Of a stretch of DNA of 64,000 bases, positions 12,157 to 23,224 are shown piece after piece. The stretch is taken from assembly GCA_050084985.1 (NCBI GenBank), contig JBITNC010000001.1:25048001-25112000 (forward strand). Direction: 5' to 3'. The DNA comes from Nageia nagi (taxonomy: Eukaryota; Pinophyta). A model generated the notes under the pieces. It made no database searches. It saw only the letters and a list, made by a program, of their open reading frames with translations, and was not told where the DNA came from. The first letter of the stretch is position 1. Each line of letters starts with the position of its first letter. A program made the position numbers and the translations under genes.

Positions 12157-12538
12157 TATACCTCCATGGTAAGTTTGCTCTGCGTGACAAACTTGTTGTA
12201 CAATTGTTGTTATAGAGTGTTGATTATTTTATACCTCTGTGGTAAGTTTGCTCTACATGACAAACTTGTTGTACATATTTATACCTTCATGGTAAGTTTG
12301 CTTTGCATGACAAACTTGTTGTACATTTTATACCTCCATGGTAAGTTTGCTCTGCATGACAAACTTGTACATTTTATACCTCCGTGGTGAGTTTGCTCTG
12401 CACGAGAAACTCATTGTACAATTTTTTGAGCATATAATTAATATACCTCCATGGTAAGTTCACTCTGTGTGATGAACTTATTGTACATTCTATACCTCCG
12501 TGGTGAGTTTGCTCTGTGTGAGAAACTCATTGTACAAT
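12157..12538 (+). repeat. Seven imperfect ~46-50-bp tandem repeats in the 3' UTR of A
   Basis: The unit runs approximately TATACCTCCATGGTAAGTTT, then GCTCTGCATGACAAACTTGT, then TGTACA. It recurs near 12157, 12229, 12277, 12326, 12372, 12442 and 12489, with two longer spacers. The 74-codon ORF over it (12166-12390) simply translates the repeat. Confidence 0.9.
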
Positions 12539-13011
12539 TTTTATGCTCTATTAATAATCAACACATGTCTATATACAACAGGTGACTATGAGTGATGGCT
12601 TGGCATCTCCGTGATGACTTATAGTGCACCATTAATCAATTATTTATAAGATGGCATTATTTGATTCTCTTATTTGAATATATGATGCATCTAACTGATT
12701 TTGTTCATGAGCTGCTTGTAGGATGCAGAATCTTCTTTAGAAATGCAAGTTACTCACCTTGTGAAAGCAAGCTCATGGAGACTCACATGTCAGCTTAAAT
12801 TTGGTCGACTACTATGTACAGTGAAACCAGTTGTGGTTAATGATTATATTGTAAACCATTTTTTCAAATGGTAATGTAGTGAGTCTCATACTAGTTCTCA
12901 AAAAGATTCTCAAATATGTAAATGTTCTCATCTCCACTTGTATCTCTATGGAGGAGAACTCTCTCTTACTCTCTCTCTCTTCTCTCTTCTACGCTCTATC
13001 CCAATATTGCA
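12539..13011 (+). other. Remaining 3' UTR of element A
   Basis: Non-coding, with a CT-rich stretch (12959-12990) just ahead of the polypurine tract. Confidence 0.7.
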
Positions 13012-13022
13012 TTAAGGGGGAG
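13012..13022 (+). other. Polypurine tract of A
   Basis: TTAAGGGGGAG immediately precedes the 3' LTR; it primes plus-strand DNA synthesis in LTR elements. Confidence 0.93.
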
Positions 13023-13498
13023 TGTTAGAATTTGTAATGAAATATTGTGAATATCTAAACTCCTTATAAGTTCAATTAATCACTTAAAGGATATGTAGAT
13101 ACCTTAAGGGATTAATTGAATTCTTTATTATGTGTGGACTTTGACCTTACCATGGGGTTAGTTGGTAGGTTAAAGTTAGGTCATACATTTATTGTAACTC
13201 TAACCTTACCCTTAGGTTAAAGGGAGGTTAGGGAGGTGCTCTCAAGCTATAAATAGAGGGCCTCTCCTCTTGTAACATAACTAAGTTTTGGAGTAAGATT
13301 ACTCTACTAGTTTGTGTAGGAGAGGAAGAGAATAGTTGTAAGAAGGGCATACTTGAGAATTGAGATACTAGTTGTGGATGTACTCCCAAGGAGGGAGGAA
13401 CCACATTATATTTGTGTTATCTTGTGAATGGTGTTATGTTGAATGATTGAGCTTCCTAGTCTTGGACCTTGAGAATTAGAGTAGTGCTAATTCCTTCA
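13023..13498 (+). repeat. 3' LTR of element A
   Basis: 476 bp, matching 4275-4750, and followed by the target duplicate ACTAT at 13499-13503. Confidence 0.96.
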
Positions 13499-13503
13499 AC
13501 TAT

Positions 13504-13960
13504 TACTTCTGTTTGTTAGATTTGGTGTAACGAATTCATTCATGTTAAGGAAAGCCACATCTTTGGTAACCTGAATCATCATATTCGATGAGAAGATCTA
13601 CTGCCTAAGGAGGAGCCTACGTTGTTGGAGGTTGTACTACATCTTTTATTTGTTGCAGGAAGGTGACATGAGATCAAGGGATTAAGGAGACTCAAATGTA
13701 AGAAAGAGGCCCACATGATCATGAGATTACAATAGGCCAATCTGAAGGAGGTGCATTGCTGAAGAAGGCCTACATGGAATTGGAAGGCTGCAGAAGCTAA
13801 TGTATAGATGATTACTTTTAGTTTATGAAGCTGGGGAATATGAATTGATCTGTTAAAAAAAAATTATGGAGATTGATGCTTGCGTGAAGAGTTGCTGCAC
13901 CAAGAGGAGAAAATGAGATCCCCATAATTGCCATACTATGTTGTTGGATTGCTACGCTAC
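13504..13960 (+). other. Internal segment of E between element A and the captured gene
   Basis: Non-coding continuation of the leader of E. I recognise nothing in it. Confidence 0.5.
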
Positions 13961-14451
13961 TGAACTCGTAGGGATCCCTTATCGCCATAACCTTGTCCTC
14001 CGTCAGGAAAACTAAGGAATATGCACCTTCTATCTATTTGCAAGCATTAACGATCCTCTGCAAGAAGGTTGTTGCCTTCGATATCATGATAATATGAAGA
14101 ACCACTTTTGTGTCAGATGAAGTGTTGAAAATGGAGCCATTTTCCTCCAGCATTGCCTAGAGGGTTTGGTAATTAATGAGGTTGCCATTGTGAGCCACCC
14201 TGATGGACTTGAACTGATACCTAGCAACGAAAGGCTGAATGTTTTTGAGCATGGAAGCCCTGGCTGTGGAGTAACGAACATGGCCGATTGCTTGGCTACC
14301 TGAAAGCTTATTCAGCTTCAATTCATCAAAAACATCAGCTACAAGCTCTATGCCCATTATGAATGAATGAAAAAGTTGTGCAATCTGTTGTGGTTGCATG
14401 GTGCTTGCTGCAAGAGAACGCAACCCATATGAGTTAGAATCATGCCCATTG
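13961..14451 (-). pseudogene. Captured amidophosphoribosyltransferase (glutamine PRPP amidotransferase) fragment
   Basis: On the minus strand one frame reads the glutaminase domain of plant ATase, the first committed enzyme of purine synthesis, located in plastids. Clear motifs: AIGHVRYST, SMLKNIQPFVA, VAHNGNLINYQTL, LEENGSIFNTSSDTKVVLH, GAYSLVFLTEDK and RDPYEF. The reading frame is kept throughout, broken by two stops (14157-14159, and after NACK near 14038). The N-terminal edge (about 14390-14451) is poorly conserved. Similarity ends just after RDPYEF. There is no catalytic N-terminus and no PRPP domain. It lies antisense inside element E, between its leader and its gag-like ORF, so it was acquired by the element and is not a resident gene. 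Plant ATase genes are often intronless, so the absence of introns does not by itself prove an RNA intermediate. Confidence 0.88.
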
Positions 14452-14655
14452 AAGCTGGCCTACCAACATGACTGGAGATTATGCATCCAGATCTAAGAAG
14501 GAGGTGGTTAAAAGGCCATATATTTTCATCTCTGTTAATATCTGATTTTGATTATAGAGAGTGAAAGATAGTGAGCAACAGTAATTAAAGATTGCTTTTG
14601 CAAAAATACTAGTGCTGAAGGTTTTCTAATTTTTTGAGACAAAAATTAAACAAAG

Positions 14656-16545
14656 ATGGATTCCATATTTGAAGATTTGGAGGTGCCCAAGTTTGATGGA
14701 CAAAATTATGCTTGGTGGAGCATAATAATGAAGACCTTGCTCAAGGCTAAGGACCTTTGGAGCATTATAGAAGATGGGTATGATGAACCTCCATCTTGGA
14801 GGTCTCTTGAAGGAGAGGAGAAAAGAGAAAAGAAGGAAAAGCAATATCAAAATTGCTTAGCTCTCATGGACTTAAGAAAAGGTATGAAAGAAAATGTTTT
14901 TCCTCTTATAGCAATTTGTAAATCAGCTTCTATTGCATGGAAGGTTTTGAAAGATGTTTTTGATGTTAATGAATATGAAGCTTGTGTGAACAAAGGGGAA
15001 CCTTGTTCTTTTGGTGAAGGCTCATGGGAAGAGCCATATATGCTTGAAGAGCCTGATGGAGACTCTTATGAAGAGCCTTGTTTTAAAGATCCTTTTGAAG
15101 GACTTTTTGAAGACATGTCTTATGAAGAAGGCATGCATGATGATGAAGAGGAAGATATGAATTTGATGTGGCCTTGTGAAGAGGCTTGTGAAACTCTCAT
15201 GTAAGGGACTAAAGTGGATAAAGAATGCTTCATGGAGGAAGCTTATGGAGAATGCCTAATGGAGAAGGCATATTGTAAAAAATGTCTCATGAAGGAGGCA
15301 TGTCATGAAGAGTGTCTCATGAAGATGGCACCATCTCAGAAATTTATGGATTCAAATCATGGATCACAAATCATTCTCATGGAAGAGAATGTTGAAGACA
15401 AGGAGCATTGTTGGCTCCCTTATGATGAAGACCACTCACATGGAGTGGAGAAAAATGAAGAGTGCTCCATGGAGGAGGCATATGATGTTTGTCTTAAAGA
15501 GGCAGTATGGGATAATGATCCAAGAGAGATCATTGATGAAGATGAGATGAAGGCTATTAACTTCATCCTCAATGGATAAGACCACTTATCAAGAGTGGAG
15601 AATGAAGATGACTATCTCAAGGGGGAGATGGAAGATAATGAGATAGCCATTGATGGACTTCATGGTGAAATGGAGACATCAAAAGATCTTGAGAGTTGTC
15701 TTATAAAGGCAACAATATGCAAAGAGGAACCATGGGAATTCCTTATCATGAATGAAGAAATGATTGCTTTAAAAGCAACATCAAAGGAAAGATTAATGTG
15801 GATATCTACTCACCAAAACATCATTAGAGGAAACGATTTTTTATTTTTTGGCTTATTTGCTAATGCTACTAATGAATGTTTGCTAATCAAATGTGTGAAG
15901 GATAGGTTGAAGGCTATGGAGAATGGAGGAGAATGTCTTATCAAGGCATTGCTTGAGGATTGCATCATGGAGACAACATTGAAGAGTCTTCCTTGGGAGA
16001 AGACATTGATGAAAAACTTGGGTCATGTGGATCCAAATGATGATTGTAAAATCTTAGTAAGGTGTGATTTTTTGAGTGAAACTTTGTGTGAGGAGCAACA
16101 TTTGGTTGCATATGTAATAAGCCAATGTGTGGCTTTCTATTATTTGAAAGTGTGTGTAGAAGTTTGTGATAGAGTACTATGGTACAATTATTATTGTGAG
16201 ATGATGAATACATACTCATGTGGAGTATGGATATGTAATGATGTAAAAGCATGGTTTGAAGACCATCCAAGAGATGAAAGAGAGTGGTTGATTAAAATCA
16301 CATATGGAGAGACTTTTGTTGAAGGGGGAGCTTTTCAACAAAAGGAGGCACTCAATGAAGGAGCAACATCAACAACAATGAAGAAGATTCCACACAACAA
16401 GTGGAAGGAATGCCCACATCATACTTTTCAAAAAATTGATTTCCTATTGATTAATTGGATGAAACACAAATTGTTTTCTTCCAACTATTTGACTTTGCGT
16501 TCCTTAGCATCAAGGGGGAGTATGTTGGAAGTATTTCTAACATAA
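14656..16545 (+). pseudogene. Gag-like ORF of element E with Cys/Met/Glu-rich tail, two in-frame stops
   Basis: One frame runs 630 codons from ATG 14656 to a stop at 16543-16545, interrupted by TAA at 15202 and 15577. Residues 1 to about 110 match the copia gag N-terminus (KFDGQNYAWWSIIMKTLL, then a helical region). Beyond that it is unlike ordinary gag: very acidic, without a zinc knuckle, with repeated ten-residue units of the form ECLMxxAxxx around 15220-15335. There is no protease or other enzyme. The last codons read through the polypurine tract (ASRGS) into the first 23 bp of the 3' LTR. The stops may be recent damage; no second copy here allows a check. The function of the tail is unknown. 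Confidence 0.8.
16511..16522 (+). other. Polypurine tract of E
   Basis: CAAGGGGGAGTA directly before the 3' LTR. It also encodes the SRGS of the overlapping ORF. Confidence 0.9.
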
Positions 16546-16805
16546 TTACTAAGTCCTAAGTTATTAGGATTAATTAATTATGACTAAAGTATTTTCCTAA
16601 GTATCTAGGTCTAAGTATTTATTAGTTTATTGTTATAACAAGTAATTTGTCATGTAGTGATCTAAGGGTGATACGTATAGTGTGAGTTCTTTTTATGGTC
16701 ATGAGAATATTATTCTCAACTTCTTATCTTGTCTTGTAATGGCTTTCTTAAGCCTATATATGTAACTCATTTTGATGAATTATATAAAACATTTTGGTTC
16801 TCTCA
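16523..16805 (+). repeat. 3' LTR of element E
   Basis: 283 bp, paired with 3590-3872, with about eight mismatches counted by eye. Confidence 0.95.
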
Positions 16806-17549
16806 ATGATATGTTAGTTGGTGGTTTTATCTTGTGGGGTAAAGTTTGTTAGCACAAAAAATTCTTGGGTAGTAGAGGAAATAAAACCTTTTCTTATTTC
16901 AAGTGAGAAAGATTTGGATTCTCAAAATGGACCTTCAAGGACTGTGTAGTTAATACTAAAGGGGCAATGGTGGGCTCTTCCTTCTTTTTGTAAGGGGGCA
17001 TCGAAGCCAGAGGAAATAAAAACTATTTCAATAAGTTGGAATACCAATTTTTTTTTTTGAATGCTATTTATATAATTGAAACTATTTTTGTAACAATTAT
17101 CAATGGACATACCTTTTAAAGCTACATCTACAATAGACCCTTTTTTGTATACTCGAATTCAATTCGAGTGTTATACTTATTTTGGTTCAATAATAGAATA
17201 TGATTTGTATGAATATATTTATTTTTATTTTTTCATTGATTTTTTACTTTCTTTACGATCAATTTTGTATATGGACAAGTTTGTTTGTACTTTGAAGGGA
17301 TCGTTTAATAGTTCTCTCATAACTATCAGTACTCTGATAAGACTGGTTAATAACCTTATCCTTCATGTATTTGAAACTTTCATTTGTGATTCATCCTTTT
17401 TAACCATGTACTATCAATTTATCATTATACAAAGTGATGAGTTATCTACTAGCAACTTTATTCTTAACAATTCTATTGTAATTCTACTGATAATCTTACT
17501 CCTAAGCTACTGGACCTTTGTAATTTGAACTACTTAATAAACTAAACCC
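16806..17549. other. Right flank of E; no gene recognised
   Basis: AT-rich target DNA. ORFs of 62 codons (16922-17110, minus) and 141 codons (17103-17528, plus) lack any recognisable domain and are low in complexity. It may be the eroded 3' end of the neighbouring gypsy element. Confidence 0.4.
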
Positions 17550-18412
17550 ATCTAATGAAATATATAGCAATCAATTTCATCTAGGTGGGGTGTATACTTC
17601 TTCAATCAATGGTCATTGACATATCTCGATTGGATAGTTCCATCTAACTTCTTTAGTCAAATGGTTCCTTATACCTTAATTTATTCAATAATATAAGATC
17701 CTAGGCAATGAATTCTTATTTTTCTTGGGTTGTGTTTATAGCGATTGTGATAAAGTAGAACATAATTGCCAATATGAAAATATTTGGTCTTAATATGATG
17801 GTCATGCCAAGCCTTTTGATGATTCTTTTCTTGAATATGATTATACCTCATCATACAATATTTTTCATCTAGTTTATCTCATTCAAATAGTCTTTCTTCT
17901 AGTGAATCCTTATCGTCAAGTTGGGTTTGGATGATGATCCTTAGCGATGATGCTTGAAATTCCATTCGATAAGGTAGCTTCTAATCCAAAAACTAATCAA
18001 AATGGTATTTGTTTGTTGATTCATTTATAAGGGGTTCTGTAGGCCCAAAGAATAGCAAGAATCTTATCTTCCTAGTTGGATCTTGCAGTATTAAATATTT
18101 TAGTTGGGATCCATTCTAATATTTTATTTAAAGCCTTATATGCTCCATTTTATTATGGGTGATAAGGAGAGCTCCTTCCATGTTGGATCATGAATTTAGT
18201 TAACAATTATTTGATCATCAAGTTAATGAAGTGCTTACTTTGGTCTCTTATAATTTCATTAGGGAAATCAAACCTAGTTATGATATTCTCGTAGATAAAT
18301 TTGGTTGTAATTTATCATCAATTTGTGCAATAAATTCCTTAGTTAGTTTTTATTCAACCTATTTTGTAAGGTATTCTATGCTAATGATGATATTTCTTGC
18401 TCTTATACATCA

Positions 18413-18472
18413 TCCTGGAAAGGAAATGGGTCCTACAAAATCAATTTCCCATTTCTCAATTGGTCCAATGGG
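18413..18472 (-). pseudogene. Gypsy integrase remnant
   Basis: Minus-strand translation gives PIGPIEKWEIDFVGPISFPG, the start of the integrase core with its first catalytic Asp, typical of plant Ty3-gypsy. The flanking frame is broken. Confidence 0.85.
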
Positions 18473-19089
18473 TAATACTAGATCCAAGGGAAGTTTATCC
18501 CTAGCAGAGGGTATTTTGATTCTTTGAAAAATATCACAACTCTTAGAAAATTTCAATGAATCTTGATGTAATGTTGGTCATAAAAATCCTTCTTATAGTA
18601 TCTTCTTACTGGTTAATTCACCATTGAAATGTCCTCTAATGAATCCTTTGTGAACTTCTTTCAAGATATTGTGTCATTCATTTTGTAGTACAACTCGTTT
18701 AATTACTTCATCTAATCCTATATTATACAATTCACTAGATATCATCATATATGGCATGGCTATAATTAATATTTTCCTTCAATTTTTTTATAAGAGATCC
18801 TTGGGGATTTATCTTGATGACAAAAAAGATACGATATCTTGTATTTCATCAAGAGTAGCTTCAATATGAAATAGATGGGCTCCTAGAATATCATCATCTA
18901 TTTTGGATGTTTCCCTATTATCTAGTTGAGAAAACATATCAGGACCATTATTTAAATTACCTAGTTTAATGATCACTTTGAATTGAAATTATTGAAATAA
19001 GATTAGCCAACGATAAATTCTTCCTTGTATTACAGGTTTGTTTAATAGGTATCTTAAAGCTTTATGGTCTGTAAAAAAGATAAAGGTGA

Positions 19090-19290
19090 TCACTAACAAG
19101 TAATATCTAAATTTTTAGAGAGCGCTTACCATCACCAATGCTTCCTGTTCTATCATTATGTATTTATTTTTAGAATTCGCCATCTTCCAACTGGTGAAAT
19201 ATATCGAATGATAGATTTTGCCTTCACCAAGTTATGCTAATACTACTCTAATGGTAACCCCACTTGCATCACTATGTATGTGGAAGACTT
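19090..19290 (-). pseudogene. Gypsy RNase H remnant
   Basis: Minus-strand translation contains FHIHSDASGVTIRVVLA, GEGKIYHSIYFTS and IEQEALVMV, the RT-connection and RNase H region of Ty3-gypsy, with at least one stop. Confidence 0.85.
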
Positions 19291-19740
19291 TTGTCCAATA
19301 AGGAAAAATGAATATTATAGCCATTGATAATTTTTGTTTTAAGGCTACAAAACTTTCTTAGCATTCAAGTGGTGATCGTCAATCAGGGTGGTAAGGACTA
19401 CATAGTTTTGAATGAATTTTCTATAGTAGCTAACAACACCTAGAAATATTATTACTTCCTTGAGTATTCTTGGGGGAGGTAATCAAGGATATTCAATAGG
19501 GTTTATATTTTAGCCATATCTACCATGAGCCCTTATTTACATATAATGTGGCCTAACAAAATACTATATGGAGTGGAGAACATGTATTTTTTTAGTTTGA
19601 GTACGATTTGTAACTGGTAACACCTTTCAAACATCAATTGTAATGGTTAAATATGGTCTTTAAGCATGTCATACACTTTCCAATCATCAAGGTATACTTC
19701 TAAAAATTTATGTATGAAATCTTTGAAGATGTTAACCATG

Positions 19741-19988
19741 ATCCTAGAGAAGATAACATGGGAATTCTTAAGTCTGAATGGTATTACATTATATATATAT
19801 GATCCCCATTTAGTTGTGAATGTAGTCTTTGGGTGATATTATTTGGTGATATTAACTTGATGGTATCCTAGAGAAGATAACATGGGCATTCTTAAGTTCA
19901 AATGGTATTACATTGTATATGTATGATCTCCATTTAGTTTTGAATGTAGTCTTTGGGTGATCTTCTTTGGTGATACTAACTTGATGGT
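19741..19988. repeat. 124-bp tandem duplication inside the gypsy RT
   Basis: ATCCTAGAGAAGATAACATGG occurs at 19741 and 19865 and the following about 100 bp repeat with few changes. Since 124 is not a multiple of three, it breaks the RT frame. Confidence 0.9.
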
Positions 19989-20208
19989 ATCTTAAGAATC
20001 CATCAATGAAAGAATATGCCTCCTGCCCAACGATGTTCTCAAATATCTCTTCGGTACAAGGTGTAGGGAAAGGATTGTGTTCAAAAGCCTTATTTAATTC
20101 CCTAAAATTGACATAGATTTGGATGTCATTAATATTTTTGTATTGAATCATCATAATACTAACCCAATCATTATTATGAATATGTGACATCATGTCAGCA
20201 TTAAGCAT
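19852..20208 (-). pseudogene. Gypsy reverse transcriptase remnant
   Basis: 118 codons open on the minus strand with the RT palm signatures FRELNKAF, FPTPCTEEIFENI, EAYSFIDGFLRYHQV and PFELKNAHVIFSRI. The rest of the palm, with YLDD, follows leftward near 19690 after the tandem duplication. Confidence 0.93.
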
Positions 20209-21204
20209 TTCATTTATGCCTACTTTAACCTTCTGTTTAATGTTAGGATTTAATTGATAGGCTCTTTATTTTTGGGGTTTGCATAGTCTTATCTACATTA
20301 TCCTAGCTTCCTTGTTTATTCCTTTTATCTCGGTTTAGTCTTGTGGGAAAAAATATTGGTATTCCACCATAATCTCAATGATCTTATTTATTTCAAATTT
20401 TATCTAGTTATCGCCACAACTAGCACTTTTTGGATATGTGGGTGTTCCGATATTGATATTCCTAGTTTTTATCTCATGGTTGTATCATGTATCTCTATTT
20501 TTTTATGGTTCTCCTTTAGATACCTCATATTTAAGATTTTTAGGTTTATCTTCAAGGTTGTTAGGGGTTGGACTATTTTTATTAGCTTTTTCTACCATGG
20601 GAAGAGGTTATGACTTTTGCATGCTATTAGGAAAGGGTTCTGGGTTTGTAGCATGATAGCCAGTGATAGTGGCTGACTTGAAAATGAATTTTTATATTCA
20701 TAGTAATCTAATTAGAATAATTGGATCATCACTTGAGAATGAGAAAGTTTCTATTAAGTTATCTTCTAGATGGTGCTAATATGTAGTTTCTTTTTGAAGT
20801 TCTTATTATATGTACTAGGCTTTGGAGATTGTATCAAAGGTCCAAATGATTAAATGTATGTAATCAAATGAGCATGTAATATCTTGATGGATGTGATCTA
20901 CAAGATTTGTGTCACCATAAAAAATTCTGTAGAAACAGTTATAAAATTTGGTTTTTTGAATCAAAGTTTTATGTATTTCTTTATATCACTCTAATTTCTT
21001 AGGTAGTATCCTTACAAATTCCACCATCAGACATCATTCACAAATAAAGTGTAGTTAAGGGCCATGATTATAATATCTTCATATTCAATGAGATTTTATT
21101 TTCTGTAGAAAGTCATTAAGATTCATTAGTCCATTGTATTTTGGTAGTGAATAATGGCCAATGTTCTTTCTAGATCTATGCACTTGGCGATAGCCAACAT
21201 ATGC

Positions 21205-21800
21205 TCATCTATTTGTGATTTCATAATTATCTATATTCCATAATAGATCAATAATCTCTAAGTATTCATTAAAATCACTATTATGGAATACTAATTCTTC
21301 TTCCAGACTTGGGTTTGTGTAACATGGTAATCCATCTGATTCCTTCCTAATGATCATTGTGTAAAGTTCATCAACCCTTAGATTTTTTGATGAATTGTTA
21401 TTGTTGAAATTTGAAAAGCTAGTGTATCTATATTCCATCTTCTTATCTAATGGGTAATGTACATGGGTTCATCAATGGAGATGATCATTTACTAGGCATT
21501 ACTATTAATAACCCCTTTATTATCAATGAACCATTCAAGATTTAATAAGATGATATAGGATAATTTATCATTGGTCATATTAATTACACCAAAGTCCACC
21601 TTTGAATCAATCCCCATAAAGGATATTGAGACATCTTTCAAGATTCCCCTAGGTGTGATCAATGTTCTATATATAATTGCAAAACTTTATTTGGGTGGAT
21701 GTAATGAGGGGCCTCCTAGTTTTTTTCCAAGTACTCATCGATATAACATTAGCATTGGGTCCTAAATTGACCATAACATTTTTTGTAAGTCTTCCATTGA
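21205..21800 (-). pseudogene. Gypsy gag/protease remnant (copy 1)
   Basis: A minus-strand ORF at 21205-21438 and broken sequence to 21800 lie just upstream of the RT in gypsy order. The protease-like string GPNANVISMSTW is near 21740-21780. The same sequence recurs at 26805-27400. Confidence 0.55.
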
Positions 21801-23224
21801 TGTTAACATGAATCAAAATTTGTCTTCATTTCCAAATCTTGTTGGTCATAGTGATGCATACCTTCTTAGGTTATTTTTTTCTTTATTGCAATAAGTTTCC
21901 AATTATTTTCATTTGATCATTAAGTTCTCCTTTTTTAGTAGTTGTGCGAATTATTTTAATGTCCTAATATCATTAGTTGTAAGTTCATTCATGAATTTCT
22001 AGGATTTGTGTTAGTTAAGTAAGTTATCCATCAATTCTTGATCGATTTTTCCATTCTTCAGTATTCATCAAGGTCTAGATACTAACTTCTTGGAGCTAAT
22101 TATTTGATTATGAGTGCTTAGAATCCCACCTTTCTAGTGGCTGATTTGGTCATAATATTCACACTATGTGAAGATTTTGATAATTGTTGCAAAGTAGGTT
22201 GGTCCCTAATTTGTTTTCCCTTGACTCTAAAGACCTATTTCAATGACTTTGCCATGTGTACTACATGATTAATTGTAGCTTGCGAAACTCTTCTTAGAGT
22301 ATGGACGTTTGGTGGGATGGAAGAGGTAAGATGGATATTCTTCCTTAGCTTTTTTTTCTCCCAAATATTATTAAAACATTTAGGGTAATCATCATATTGA
22401 TGATCATTATATTGGTGGCCATAATGAAATTTTAGGTTTGGTCATGGTTAGAGGTATTCAAACTATCGATGAGATGGATCACCAAAGTTATAACATATTC
22501 CATGTCATCCTTATCCTCTTCCATAGTTATTGTATCCACCTTATTGTCTGGTTCAAGGATGTTTTCATATATTTCATTAGCCATTGTAAAACTTCATTTC
22601 TCAAAGTACTATTGATTGCTAACATCACATTATCAAGTGAATGTAACTGCCTATGTATATTGATGGGCTATTTGTGAAATCCTTATTTTTTAATACTACA
22701 AATTCATGATATTGAAATATTTTTTAGAAATTTTGTATAATTATAGAGTGAAGAGTTGGAAAGGGAGGTGGAAGAATCATAAATATGAAAGAAGAAATAT
22801 TTTGAAAGAAATAAAAAACACTTAATGAATAATAAATGATAGAGAAAGGCTTATAAGTAACCTGGCACTTTGGTATGAAGAGAGTAGAGAAACTCTTAAT
22901 TATACTATGCTCTTGCTTTTATCATTTTGCTACCATAACTTGTATGAATATATTTGTTCTGCAATATTTTAATGAGGAAGACAAGGAACAAATTCTTCAC
23001 CATCATAGTGAGAAAACTAGTAATTGGTTTTGGGCTATTAAGCATATCCTCTAGTACAAACATTTGAGTTATGAAAAACCTTCAAGTATATGGTAAATAC
23101 CACTCTACAAAAAAGTTTTTATCCAAAATCATTTCATGAGAAATTGTTGTAAGGGATGCCAACTGGTTTTACCACTTCAAGGATGGATAGTGTTCATGTG
23201 ATGATTACTGGTGATTGACTAAAG

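Larger units (their letters stand above)
4275..13498 (+). mobile_element. Element A: full-length Ty1-copia retrotransposon nested in E
   Basis: Two 476-bp LTRs (4275-4750 and 13023-13498) begin TGTTAG and end TTCA. They are flanked by a perfect 5-bp target duplication, ACTAT (4270-4274 and 13499-13503). A canonical primer-binding site lies at 4753-4764 and a polypurine tract at 13012-13022. The order gag, protease, integrase, RT, RNase H marks it as Ty1-copia. I count five LTR differences in 476 bp (about 1%), four of them transitions, so the insertion is recent relative to the other elements here. It is inserted in the leader of E. The leader (3.4 kb) and the 3' untranslated region (0.9 kb) are both unusually long for copia. 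Confidence 0.97.
3590..16805 (+). mobile_element. Element E: non-autonomous LTR retrotransposon (TR-GAG-like), host of nested element A
   Basis: Two 283-bp direct LTRs (3590-3872 and 16523-16805) begin TGTTGG and end CTCA. A primer-binding site complementary to initiator-Met tRNA follows the 5' LTR (3875-3886), and a polypurine tract (16511-16522) precedes the 3' LTR. After removing element A and its target duplication, the internal part is only about 3.4 kb. It holds a gag-like ORF (14656-16545) and an antisense fragment of a cellular gene (13961-14451), but no protease, integrase, RT or RNase H. It therefore fits the class of terminal-repeat elements with only a GAG domain and would need enzymes in trans. 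I count about 8 differences in 283 bp between the LTRs. Flanking 5-mers are ACAAT and ATGAT, which differ by two transitions, so a clean target duplication is not proven. Confidence 0.92.
17550..22680 (-). mobile_element. Eroded Ty3-gypsy retrotransposon (gag to integrase)
   Basis: Read on the minus strand, pieces appear in the gypsy order. Gag and protease remnants (about 22700-20300) include a protease-like NLGPNANVISMSTW near 21750. RT (20208-19852) has YVNFRELNKAFEHNPFPTP and PFELKNAHVIFSRI, with the catalytic box VYLDDW near 19690. RNase H (about 19290-19090) has FHIHSDASG and IYFTSWKM. A linker near 18880-18950 precedes integrase (about 18472-18413), which contains EKWEIDFVGPISFPG. The order RT, RNase H, integrase distinguishes it from copia. 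Frameshifts, stops and an internal 124-bp duplication show it is long dead. No LTR pair was found. The part right of 20748 is repeated in the downstream duplication. Confidence 0.85.

Noticed and set aside
12166-12390. 74-codon ORF in the 3' UTR of element A
   Set aside because: It is only the translation of the ~48-bp tandem repeats.
17103-17528. 141-codon plus-strand ORF
   Set aside because: Low-complexity Phe/Ile/Leu/Tyr-rich translation of AT-rich DNA with no homologue I recognise; likely chance.
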